Assembly: GCA_002293545.1 (NCBI GenBank)
Contig: DBDL01000079.1
Coordinates: forward strand, 1 to 21,268
From: Lachnoclostridium sp. UBA933
Lineage (GTDB): Bacteria > Bacillota > Clostridia > Lachnospirales > Lachnospiraceae
Length of the DNA: 21,268 nucleotides
Direction: 5' to 3'
Shown here: one piece after another, positions 1-7,139 of the stretch
Numbering within the stretch: the first letter of the stretch is position 1
How the letters are laid out: the number at the start of each line of letters is the position of its first letter
The notes under the pieces: model-generated
What the model was told of the DNA's origin: nothing
The model's database searches: none
What the model saw: only the letters and a program-made list of their open reading frames with translations
Made by a program: the position numbers and the translations under genes

Positions 1-325
1 GCTTTAATGCATCCTCCAAAAGATAATCATCCGAGTCCAAAAAATAAATATACTTTCCCGTTGCCCGCCGTATGCCGACATTCCGGCTTGTTGCCACACC
101 AAACGGAGTCGTTCTTCGTATAACCCAATCTTCTACTTCTTTTTCAGGATTGACATAAACAATCTGCTCGTTATCCAATAATTCCAGAGGAATATTGTCC
201 CCGAATCTTTCGTCAACCAAGATAATTTCATAATCCTCATACTTCTGTTCCACAATGCTTTGGATGCATTCTTTTAAATAGACCTGTCCTTTATAATAAG
301 GTACGATAATACTTACCATTGCCAT
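1..325 (-). CDS. Family 2 glycosyltransferase, N-terminal part (runs off left edge)
   Basis: Only the first 108 codons are present. Translation begins MAMVSIIVPYYKG, followed by an EYLVD-like strand ending in IILVD, then VATSRNVGIRRATGKYIYFLDSDDYL. This is the canonical GT-A nucleotide-binding half of GT2 enzymes: a first beta strand SIIVPYY, the LVDE acidic residue near residue 40, and the DSDD motif (DxD, about residues 99-102) that binds the metal and sugar nucleotide. GT2 enzymes transfer a sugar from a nucleotide donor in cell-surface polysaccharide, teichoic acid or glycolipid synthesis; acceptor and sugar cannot be told from this half. The start at 325 is chosen because AGGAGAAT lies 5 nt upstream; a second ATG at 319 is too close to it. 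The neighbouring minus-strand gene has its own terminator, so this gene is probably a separate unit. Family assignment is firm; the specific role is unknown. Confidence 0.88.
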   Translation of the reverse strand, partial: MAMVSIIVPYYKGQVYLKECIQSIVEQKYEDYEIILVDERFGDNIPLELLDNEQIVYVNPEKEVEDWVIRRTTPFGVATSRNVGIRRATGKYIYFLDSDDYLLEDALK

Positions 326-530
326 AAACAATTCTCCTATTGAAACCTGTACTTAATATTATTTTAATCATCTTCCATCCTCTTTATTTTATTCTCCTCT
401 GTATCCTGCATCATTCTCCTCTGTATCCTGCGATATTATGATCATTCCGCACGCCTCTTTGTTTACTTAAAATCGAAATCACTAGGATTTAATTGAAATG
501 TATTCCGTTATTAAACATTTTACATGTTGA
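326..530. other. Intergenic region upstream of the glycosyltransferase
   Basis: This AT-rich stretch contains the 22-bp tandem repeat and the ribosome binding site of the glycosyltransferase. I see no convincing sigma-A promoter on the minus strand. An 18-codon minus-strand ORF (445-389) is preceded by AGAGG but is too short to call as a gene. Confidence 0.5.
391..431. repeat. Two-copy 22-bp tandem repeat
   Basis: The 19-base word ATTCTCCTCTGTATCCTGC occurs at 391-409 and again at 413-431, a period of 22 bp. On the minus strand it puts two GAGGAGAA elements upstream of the glycosyltransferase gene. Only two copies are present. Function unknown. Confidence 0.8.
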
Positions 531-560
531 AAAATAGAATCAGCAGGCTGATTCTATTTT
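531..560 (-). terminator. Intrinsic terminator of the L,D-transpeptidase gene
   Basis: A perfect 14-bp inverted repeat, AAAATAGAATCAGC (531-544) and its complement (547-560), is separated by two bases. Both sides end in a T tract, so it could work in both directions. It lies about 70 bp past the stop of the minus-strand L,D-transpeptidase gene. Confidence 0.85.
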
Positions 561-628
561 TCTTTTACAAATTACACCGCAACTCTGTCTGTACTCACAA
601 AGAGTCCGGCAAAGAACTGTTCTATCGC

Positions 629-2290
629 TTATTCATTTTCTCTTTGAATTTGAACGGTAATTTTGTATTTATCCGGTGTGCCTTCCCAGCCGGGCGGCAG
701 CGTAATGACTCCATAAACATTGCATTGCTCTGTTTCACTATGATATTCACTCGTATCCCATGTTACACCTGCTTCTGTAGTATACCCATTCACGTCTTTA
801 ATTATAAGTGTTTTCGGAAGCTTTTCCATTTCCTTTATAAAATCATCCTCCGAACTTAATGTCATGTCCACGGCAGGACCGCTTACTACTCCGCCGTATT
901 TATGCAGAATCGTTAAGGTAACCGACGCGGTACGTCCCGAACCATCCTTCGCTTTTGCCGTGATTCTAACGGTTCCTGCTTTCAAAGCCCTCACGGTTCC
1001 GCCGGAGCTTACCGCTGCCACCTCCGGATTCGAGGAGGTATAGGCAATACGCTTATCCGATGTATTGGAAGGTGTGAACTTCGCATTCAGCTTCAATGTA
1101 CTGCCGACATACATTTTACCGGAACCTGCTGTTAGTGTTAATTTTGCTGCCAATTGCTTTACTGTAATTTTACAGCTTGCTTTCGTTCCGGAACCGTCTT
1201 TTGCGGTAAAGATGATTTCACACTGTCCCGCTTTTTTGGCGGTAACTTTTACTTTTTTACCTTTTACTTTGATACCCGCTATTTTGGGATTACTTGATTT
1301 GATTGACAAATCGGTAATCGACGCCTTTTTCGGCAATACTTTTTTTACGGATAAGTCCGCTTTCTTTTTATTTGCTTTCCCGCCAAGGTACAATGTCGCT
1401 TTGGATTTATTAAGCGTTATTTTGCTTACGCTTACTTTCGTCAATACCTTATGTCTTACCGTAACCTTTGCTTTTCTTCCGATTTCATCTTTTATTTTGT
1501 ATGTAATCCGGTAAATTCCCGGTTTTCTTGTATTCACTTTCTTTACTTTTTTAAACCGGGGAGAACTGCCGTCGTTAAACCGTATATCCGTTTCCAAAAG
1601 CTTCTTTGCATTGTATCCTGTCGTATTGGTTACTTTCAGCCCCTTTGTTATGTTGTATTTTGATGCATACACAATCGATTTATTCTCTGCACCGGTAATC
1701 TTCGGTTTCTTTTTATTCCATGGATTATTGGAATACCAGATATCGGTCGGATCCCAATTTGTATAGCCGGGCAGTTTAATTGAAACGGGCTTGCCAAGCG
1801 GTCCCGGATTCTTGGCATTGTATATGACTACTGTTGTCCCGGATGAACAATTGTCATAAATCCACTTGGAATCCCTGACTGCCAGACGCACACACCCATG
1901 TGATACCTGATAACCCAGATTATTATACTGGGCAGAAGATAACGTACTCGGATCACCGTTATTGTAATACCAGACAGAATGGAACAACACGCCGTTTACA
2001 ATACGTGAGCAGTATTGACCGTATACCGGACCGTCTAATGTATGCCAGCGTATTTTCTCTTTCAAACTGAACGTACCAAGCGGGGTTGCTGTTCCCGGTG
2101 AGCAGAGCATAGCTCTTACCGGTACGGTGTATTTTCCTTTCTTATCTTGTTTGTAAACAGTTACAACACATTGTTGTTTATTAATCTTAATCAAATATGT
2201 ACCGGCAGCTTTTGACTTATTTGTGCCAATCATACAAAATCCAACTGTGATTAGTAAAGCAACAGTAAATTTTAGTATTATTTTTTTCAT
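629..2290 (-). CDS. Secreted L,D-transpeptidase (YkuD domain) with C-terminal Ig-like repeats
   Basis: A 553-residue protein. Residues 1-29 are a Sec signal peptide (MKKIILKFTVALL core, SKAA cleavage region). Residues about 30-158 form a YkuD/ErfK L,D-transpeptidase domain: His104 in FHSVWY and the catalytic motif SHGCVRL with Cys133 and Arg135. Such enzymes make 3-3 cross-links in peptidoglycan, or attach proteins to it, by acting on the tetrapeptide stem outside the membrane. Residues about 195-285 resemble a DUF5011/Ig-like module, about 286-378 and 382-462 are Big_2-type repeats (endings such as AGQCEIIFTAKDGSG and AGTVRITAKAKDGSG), and about 470-553 look like a Big_4-type domain (VTWDTSEYH, GVITLPPGW). 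The enzyme domain is N-terminal, with a long wall-binding-like tail. AGGAG lies 5 nt before the ATG. It has its own promoter and terminator, so it is likely monocistronic. Domain calls are from pattern recognition. Confidence 0.92.
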   Translation of the reverse strand: MKKIILKFTVALLITVGFCMIGTNKSKAAGTYLIKINKQQCVVTVYKQDKKGKYTVPVRAMLCSPGTATPLGTFSLKEKIRWHTLDGPVYGQYCSRIVNGVLFHSVWYYNNGDPSTLSSAQYNNLGYQVSHGCVRLAVRDSKWIYDNCSSGTTVVIYNAKNPGPLGKPVSIKLPGYTNWDPTDIWYSNNPWNKKKPKITGAENKSIVYASKYNITKGLKVTNTTGYNAKKLLETDIRFNDGSSPRFKKVKKVNTRKPGIYRITYKIKDEIGRKAKVTVRHKVLTKVSVSKITLNKSKATLYLGGKANKKKADLSVKKVLPKKASITDLSIKSSNPKIAGIKVKGKKVKVTAKKAGQCEIIFTAKDGSGTKASCKITVKQLAAKLTLTAGSGKMYVGSTLKLNAKFTPSNTSDKRIAYTSSNPEVAAVSSGGTVRALKAGTVRITAKAKDGSGRTASVTLTILHKYGGVVSGPAVDMTLSSEDDFIKEMEKLPKTLIIKDVNGYTTEAGVTWDTSEYHSETEQCNVYGVITLPPGWEGTPDKYKITVQIQRENE

Positions 2291-2332
2291 AAAAACTCCT
2301 TTTTTTCCCTATAGTAAATGCTGCGTATTGCT

Positions 2333-2361
2333 ATTCTATCAAGTTTCACTGCACTTGTCAA
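2333..2361 (-). promoter_or_regulatory. Sigma-A promoter of the L,D-transpeptidase gene
   Basis: Read on the minus strand, TTGACA (2361-2356) is followed after exactly 17 bp by TAGAAT (2338-2333), about 40 bp upstream of the start codon at 2290. This is the consensus -35 and a 5/6 -10. Confidence 0.8.
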
Positions 2362-2394
2362 CCTCGTCCTATCATAAAATCATGAAACCCTGTA

Positions 2395-2400
2395 TATAAT
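2395..2400 (+). promoter_or_regulatory. Possible -10 element for the DedA/ATPase genes
   Basis: TATAAT at 2395-2400 lies 63 bp before the DedA start codon. No good -35 sits 16-18 bp upstream (TCATAA at best), so the call is tentative. The only other open sequence before the gene is its AGGAG ribosome binding site at about 2451-2455. Confidence 0.35.
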
Positions 2401-2463
2401 GTATTACACCGGCATCCTATTCGCAACTGTTTTGCCTTAATACAAAGGAAAGGAGTAACCCCT

Positions 2464-3036
2464 ATGCCAAAGGAAATCGTTATTATGTTTTTTGTAATCT
2501 TAATGGAATATGCCTGTTTTCCGATATCAAGTGAGTTGGTTCTGCCGATATCCGGCGGGGTAGCCAAAAGTCAGAATTTCCCTTTTGTCTTCATGGTACT
2601 GATTTCGGTGCTGGCGGGAATGATCGGAGTCTGCTTTACTTATGCCATCGGTCGTTACGGGGGTTCTCCCTTATTGGAATACCTGATGAAACGTTTTCCA
2701 AGAACGAAAAAACCGATCCTTTCTTCTTACCGTTTTTTGGGCGATCACGGGGCCGGTGCCGTCTGTTTCGGACGCCTCGTCCCGATCTGCCGTACATATA
2801 TCTCTTTTATTTCGGGTGCCGCAGGGCGCAATTTTGGTGAATATTTTTTTTATTCATGTATAGGCATAATAATATGGAATACGTTTCTTCTCAGTATCGG
2901 TTACTATTTTATGCAATACCGGGATACCGTTATGCGCTATTACGAGCAGTATAAGCTTCTTGTTTTATTCGCAGCCGGTACCGTTATCATACTTTTTATC
3001 ATCCATAAGCTTGCCAAACCGGCTGAGGAATATTAA
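2464..3036 (+). CDS. DedA-family (SNARE-associated) integral membrane protein
   Basis: A 190-residue hydrophobic protein matching the DedA/VTT family. It has the N-terminal pattern with Glu15, Pro20, Glu24 and Gly31 (EYACFPISSELVLPISGG), a second membrane span (FVFMVLISVLAGMIGVCF), the diagnostic loop FGRLVPICRTYISFISG with Arg104, Pro107 and Arg110, then GIIIWNTFLLSIGYY and a last span near 162-182. Family members are membrane proteins needed for envelope integrity and proton-motive-force homeostasis. Several have been shown to flip undecaprenyl phosphate or phospholipids; which applies here cannot be read from sequence. AAAGGAGT precedes the ATG with good spacing. It lies 69 bp upstream of the P-type ATPase in the same direction, so the two may be co-transcribed. 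Length is near the usual 190-220 residues. Confidence 0.87.
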   Translation: MPKEIVIMFFVILMEYACFPISSELVLPISGGVAKSQNFPFVFMVLISVLAGMIGVCFTYAIGRYGGSPLLEYLMKRFPRTKKPILSSYRFLGDHGAGAVCFGRLVPICRTYISFISGAAGRNFGEYFFYSCIGIIIWNTFLLSIGYYFMQYRDTVMRYYEQYKLLVLFAAGTVIILFIIHKLAKPAEEY

Positions 3037-3042
3037 ACATAA

Positions 3043-3063
3043 AAATAACCGCTCAGGTTATTT
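3043..3063 (+). other. Small hairpin between DedA and ATPase genes
   Basis: AAATAACC (3043-3050) and GGTTATTT (3056-3063) form an 8-bp stem with a 5-nt loop. The following bases are CCCGAATG rather than a U tract, so this is at most a weak terminator or an mRNA processing/stability element. Confidence 0.4.
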
Positions 3064-3105
3064 CCCGAATGCTATGCCGGATTTCATAGCGCGGAAAGGA
3101 GCCGT

Positions 3106-5592
3106 ATGGAAAAAAATCAAGGTCTGTCCGAAAAAGAAGCGAAGAAATTATTGATGAAACATGGTGAAAATAAGCTTACCATGGCTCCTTCCCCTTCTTT
3201 GTTCACAAAATTTATCAACCAGTTTAAGGATTTTATGATATTGACATTGCTTGCCGCCGCCGGCATTTCCCTCGCCATCACTTTTTTAAAGGGGGAACTG
3301 GATATCGTTGATCCGGTCATTATTTTAAGTATTGTAATCATCAATGCGGTATTGGGCGTTATGCAGGAGGCAAAGGCAGAACGTTCCCTCGCCGCTTTGG
3401 AAAAATTAGCGGCTCCGCAAGCCATCGTCCGGAGAGAAGGCATCAAAAAAACAATTCCCTCGGCGCTCGTCGTGCCGGGTGATATTATGATTTTAGAAAC
3501 CGGCAATACCATTCCCGCCGACGGAAAAATTCTCAGCTCCTTAAACCTTTCCTGTGAGGAATCCGCTCTGACGGGAGAATCCATGCCGCAAGAAAAAACT
3601 CCCAATTCCTCCGATGACCGTGAAGCATTTGCCTATTCCGGCACAACGGTTGCCGCCGGTCATGGGGAGGCATGTGTTACGTCAACCGGCAGCGGTACGG
3701 AATTCGGCAAAATTGCAAATCTTCTTTCTTATGAAAAGACACCGGACACCCCTCTTCAGAAAAAGCTGAACCATACCGGAAAGGTGCTGGGGATTCTGGC
3801 ACTGCTGATCTGTATTTTGATATTTATCATCGGGATATGCAAATCACAGCCGGTATTTTCTATGTTTATGACATCGGTCAGTCTGGCGGTTGCCGCTATT
3901 CCGGAAGGACTGCCTGCCATTGTCACAATTATGCTCTCACTCGGCGTAGAACGAATGGCAAAACGAAAAGCCATCATACGTCACCTTCCCGCCGTGGAAA
4001 CGCTGGGAAGCGCAACCGTCATCTGTTCGGATAAAACAGGTACGCTGACGGAAAACAATATGAAAATCACCGATACCTTTTCTTTTGATCATTCTTCCAA
4101 GCTAAAACGGTACGGTATTCTTTGCAACAATGAGGGAATCGGGCTGGAACAGGCACTGATAAAAGCCGGTAAGGAAGAAAACATCTTCCGTGAGAAGGAA
4201 TTGCTCAGCCATCCGCTTATTGATGAGATTTCCTTTGACAGTTCAAGAAAGCGAATGACGACATTACATAAAGACGGTAAATATTTTATCTCGATAACAA
4301 AAGGCGCACCGGAAATGATTCTTGATATTTCTTCTTCCTATCATACCGATGAAGGTGCAAAACCGATGACGGCAGGTATTCGGCGGAGATTTGCGGAAAC
4401 CAACCAAAGGTTTGCCGCCGGTGCCTTGCGCGTCCTTGCGGTTGCCTATCGGAGTCATTCTGTCAAACCAAGCTGTACACCGGTTTCTTTGGAAAATGAC
4501 CTTACCTTAGTCGGATTGATTGGATTTATGGACCCGCCCAGACCGGAAGCAATCGAAGCGGTTGCGGAATGCAAGCGCGCCGGAATCCGTCCGGTTATGA
4601 TTACCGGCGACCATGCGCTTACTGCCGCCGCGGTCGGCAAGCTTCTGGGGATGAACAAGGACGATACCGCGGTTCTGACAGGTGCCGAAATTGACCGGAT
4701 GAACGACGATACGCTGTTCCGCCGTATCTATGATTATCCGATTTTTGCAAGAGTATCCCCTGCGAATAAGATGCGTCTGGTAAAGGCATTCCAGCAGCAC
4801 GGTGAAATCGTTGCCATGACCGGTGACGGTGTCAACGACGCACCGGCTCTGAAAGTGGCTGATATCGGCTGCGCTATGGGCAGAGGGGGAACGGATGTCG
4901 CAAAAAACGCTTCCGATATGATACTGGCAGACGATAATTTTGCTACGATCGTTTCCGCCGTAGAAGAAGGCAGAGGGATATTTGAAAACATCAAGAAATC
5001 AATTTTTTTCTTGCTCTCCTGCAATATCGGTGAAATCATGACAATATTTATCTCGATTGTATTGGGGCTTGCTTCGCCGCTCCTGCCGGTTCAGCTTCTG
5101 TTTATTAATCTTGTAACGGATTCATTCCCTGCCATCAGTCTGGGATTGGAGGCTCCGGCAAAGGATATCATGGCTCATCCGCCGAGAACGGCAAGAAAGG
5201 GGATGTTTGCCGACGGCGCCATTTTGAAAATATTATGCGAGGGAATGCTAATCGGTGCACTTGCTTTGACAGCATACACGGTCGGGTGCCGCCTTTCGCC
5301 GGGAGGTACGTTTGCCGGAACGACAATGTGCTTTACGGTGCTTTCCTTATCGCAGCTCATGCATGCGTTCAATATGAGGAGTGAAGAGTCCCTTGCAAAA
5401 ATCGGCTTTTGGGGAAATAAAAAACTGGTTGCCAGTGTACTGCTTTGTATCCTGCTTCAAATTGCTGTCGTTACCGTTCCGGTTCTTCAGGAGATTTTCC
5501 ATACGGTTCCGCTTAGTATGTATGAATGGGGTCTGGTGATTGGGCTGTCGTTACTGCCGATCCCTTTGGTGGAATTGCAGAAGAAGATATGA
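3106..5592 (+). CDS. Calcium-transporting-type P-type ATPase (P2 family)
   Basis: An 828-residue cation pump with every P-type hallmark: actuator-domain TGES at 156-159, PEGLP of M4 at 266-270, phosphorylation site DKTGTLT with Asp309, nucleotide-domain KGAPE, TGD at 500-502, and GDGVNDAP at 573-580. Residues matching SERCA calcium ligands are present: Glu267 in VAAIPEGLP (M4), Asn640 and Glu643 in SCNIGE (M5), and Asn668 and Asp672 in INLVTD (M6). This favours a calcium exporter of the PacL/SERCA-like group that uses ATP to expel Ca2+ from the cytoplasm. The C-terminus keeps the usual M7-M10 bundle and ends in PLVELQKKI. The length suits compact bacterial members. AAAGGAG precedes the ATG. 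Ion choice is inferred from ligand residues; Mn2+ or other divalent ions cannot be excluded. It is probably transcribed with the DedA gene and ends before a strong hairpin. Confidence 0.93.
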   Translation: MEKNQGLSEKEAKKLLMKHGENKLTMAPSPSLFTKFINQFKDFMILTLLAAAGISLAITFLKGELDIVDPVIILSIVIINAVLGVMQEAKAERSLAALEKLAAPQAIVRREGIKKTIPSALVVPGDIMILETGNTIPADGKILSSLNLSCEESALTGESMPQEKTPNSSDDREAFAYSGTTVAAGHGEACVTSTGSGTEFGKIANLLSYEKTPDTPLQKKLNHTGKVLGILALLICILIFIIGICKSQPVFSMFMTSVSLAVAAIPEGLPAIVTIMLSLGVERMAKRKAIIRHLPAVETLGSATVICSDKTGTLTENNMKITDTFSFDHSSKLKRYGILCNNEGIGLEQALIKAGKEENIFREKELLSHPLIDEISFDSSRKRMTTLHKDGKYFISITKGAPEMILDISSSYHTDEGAKPMTAGIRRRFAETNQRFAAGALRVLAVAYRSHSVKPSCTPVSLENDLTLVGLIGFMDPPRPEAIEAVAECKRAGIRPVMITGDHALTAAAVGKLLGMNKDDTAVLTGAEIDRMNDDTLFRRIYDYPIFARVSPANKMRLVKAFQQHGEIVAMTGDGVNDAPALKVADIGCAMGRGGTDVAKNASDMILADDNFATIVSAVEEGRGIFENIKKSIFFLLSCNIGEIMTIFISIVLGLASPLLPVQLLFINLVTDSFPAISLGLEAPAKDIMAHPPRTARKGMFADGAILKILCEGMLIGALALTAYTVGCRLSPGGTFAGTTMCFTVLSLSQLMHAFNMRSEESLAKIGFWGNKKLVASVLLCILLQIAVVTVPVLQEIFHTVPLSMYEWGLVIGLSLLPIPLVELQKKI

Positions 5593-5667
5593 GGGGGGAT
5601 TGGTTCCTCCGGTAAGGAATATTGAGGATTCAGTTGTTCGGAAATTCCGAATCACTGCTTCAGACGG

Positions 5668-5704
5668 AAACACCAGCATAGCTGTTACTGCTATGCTGGT
5701 GTTT
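5668..5704. terminator. Strong hairpin between convergent ATPase and LRR genes
   Basis: A perfect 15-bp stem, AAACACCAGCATAGC (5668-5682) with its complement at 5690-5704, has a 7-nt loop. It lies between convergent genes. The downstream strand ends in only TTT on either side, so U-tract support is weak, but position and stability suggest a bidirectional terminator. Confidence 0.7.
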
Positions 5705-5724
5705 AGTGAATGTTCAGACATATT

Positions 5725-7002
5725 TCAAACACGGAATGCCATTGTTTTAATAATATATTTATACTCATATGTAACCCAAAAATATGCTTGTATCGTTACT
5801 TTTTTATCTCTCCATTTCTTGAAATCGAGTTTTTTGAACGTAAAAATTCCTTTCTTATTTGCCTTTTTTCTTCTTATTTCTTCGCGTCCTGATTTCATGA
5901 CAATTGTCACTCTTTTATCCGTTTTCCCAGTGATTCTTCTAGTTTTTGATGTGATTTTTTTTGGCGTTTTCGGCTTTATAAGTTTCAACATCATCTTGAC
6001 ATTTTGAAACTTAATCTGTTTATTTAGCCAAGAAGGATAGGTTCTAAACTTTTCTGGTACGTTTTTTGCTATTTCATTTGCGGATAAGTGATTTGCCAAA
6101 AAACTAGTTTTTTCGTAAATCAGGTTTTCCAGTTTTTTTAAATCTGGGAGTTTTTCTAATTTATTAGCCAAAACATTTAACGAGTATAAATTAGTCAGAT
6201 TTTCAACGCCATTTATACTATGTAACTTATTATCATTAACCTCCAGCGAGGATAAGTTGGTCAGATTTTCAACGCCTTTGATACTAACTAACCTATTTTC
6301 TCCTGCTGAAATACTTGATAAATTTGTCAATCCTTCAACTCCGGATAAGTTTTTCAGCCTATTTCTATCCATAATAATCCCCTCTAATTTTGTACAGTTT
6401 TTTATACTTGACAGATCGGTTATTTTATTTTCATAGGCATGAATGAAAGTTAAATTGGTTAAGTTTTCCACCTCCTTTATGCTAACTAATTTATTTCCTT
6501 GAATTTCAAGATAACTCAATGCTGTCAATGCTTCAATCCCTTTCAGATTTGTTAAATTATTGTAATCCACTGATAGGTCTTTTAGCTTTGACAATTTTTC
6601 AATTCCTCTCAAACTGACTAACTTATTGTAACCCACTGACAGGCTTTCTAGTTTTGTCAAGCGTCCGATTCCTTTTAAATTCGTTAGGTTATTATAAGAA
6701 AGCTCTAACCATGTCAATCCGGACAGATACCCGATTCCCTTTAAATTTTTGATATCAACCCTTTCTTTTTTAAAATTAAGTGCATCCAGTCCTGTTAATT
6801 TTGCCGCTTCTGCTTTGGTAAATGTACCGCTCTTTTTTCCCAATCCTTTCAAAATCGCCAAATATAGACCTTTATCTGGTATCCCCTTTTTTGAATTTGG
6901 AATCACAGGACTTTTCCTTGCTTGAGTATTAACCGCCAATAAGTTCGTTATCAACAATAATACTGTCATTATTGTGACTAATTTTTTTATTCCATACGAC
7001 AT
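5725..7002 (-). CDS. Secreted internalin-like leucine-rich-repeat protein, 9 LRRs (copy 1)
   Basis: A 425-residue protein. Residues 1 to about 28 are a signal peptide (MSYGIKKLVTIMTVLLLITN). Residues about 30-92 form an N-cap (SPVIPNSKKGIPDKGLYLAIL..., FTKAEAAKLTGLDAL). Residues about 93-290 contain nine consecutive 22-residue repeats of the internalin type (pattern LTNLxxLxxxxNKLxxIxGVEN). After a linker, about 345-425 looks like a bacterial Ig domain (ITGKTDKRVTIVMKSG, KKGIFTFKKLDF). LRR arrays of this kind bind protein ligands outside the cell. No LPXTG motif, C-terminal membrane span or lipobox is seen, so it is probably released or loosely wall-bound. GGAGG lies 7 nt upstream of the ATG. 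It is a close paralogue of the next LRR gene upstream, with two more repeats. The ligand is unknown. Confidence 0.85.
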   Translation of the reverse strand: MSYGIKKLVTIMTVLLLITNLLAVNTQARKSPVIPNSKKGIPDKGLYLAILKGLGKKSGTFTKAEAAKLTGLDALNFKKERVDIKNLKGIGYLSGLTWLELSYNNLTNLKGIGRLTKLESLSVGYNKLVSLRGIEKLSKLKDLSVDYNNLTNLKGIEALTALSYLEIQGNKLVSIKEVENLTNLTFIHAYENKITDLSSIKNCTKLEGIIMDRNRLKNLSGVEGLTNLSSISAGENRLVSIKGVENLTNLSSLEVNDNKLHSINGVENLTNLYSLNVLANKLEKLPDLKKLENLIYEKTSFLANHLSANEIAKNVPEKFRTYPSWLNKQIKFQNVKMMLKLIKPKTPKKITSKTRRITGKTDKRVTIVMKSGREEIRRKKANKKGIFTFKKLDFKKWRDKKVTIQAYFWVTYEYKYIIKTMAFRV

Positions 7003-7109
7003 CTGTCCACCTCCCGGTTCTGCTAATCTTTGTTTGCTGCTTTGAATCGCTTTGTTTCTGCCGATGTCAATCCTGTGGAATTCACTTTGGCATATTTTAA
7101 AAGATTCTT
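6995..7109. repeat. Segmental duplication, left copy of the protease-end/LRR-start junction
   Basis: Aligns without gaps to 8281-8395 over 115 bases with about six mismatches (roughly 95% identity). It covers the first codons of the LRR gene, its ribosome binding site and the protease 3' end. Homology stops abruptly after AAGATTCTT at 7109. The LRR coding regions and about 20-25 bases past their stop codons are also homologous, so the duplicated unit is about 1.3 kb. Confidence 0.9.
7023..7109 (-). pseudogene. Duplicated 3'-end remnant of the subtilase gene
   Basis: On the minus strand this region reads in frame as KNLLKYAKVNSTGLTSAETK followed by RFKAANKD and TAG. That is identical in protein sequence to the last 28 residues of the protease gene ending at 8309. 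The two DNA copies differ at four bases within the coding part, all third-position and synonymous. The remnant has no start codon or catalytic part, and sits 20 nt upstream of LRR copy 1, exactly as the intact protease end sits 20 nt upstream of LRR copy 2. It marks the joint of a tandem duplication. Confidence 0.9.
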
Positions 7110-7139
7110 ATTGATTGGTAAGTGTTCGGAAACGTATTT

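Noticed and set aside
1065..1514. Plus-strand open frames opposite the L,D-transpeptidase, and similar ones opposite other genes
   Set aside because: They are antisense shadows: low-complexity Phe/Leu-rich translations with no ribosome site, opposite clearly assigned proteins.
5725..7002. Search for an LPXTG or other wall-sorting signal on the LRR proteins
   Set aside because: Both end in an Ig-like domain (TMAFRV / TMKFRV) with no sorting motif or hydrophobic tail, so surface anchoring is not claimed.
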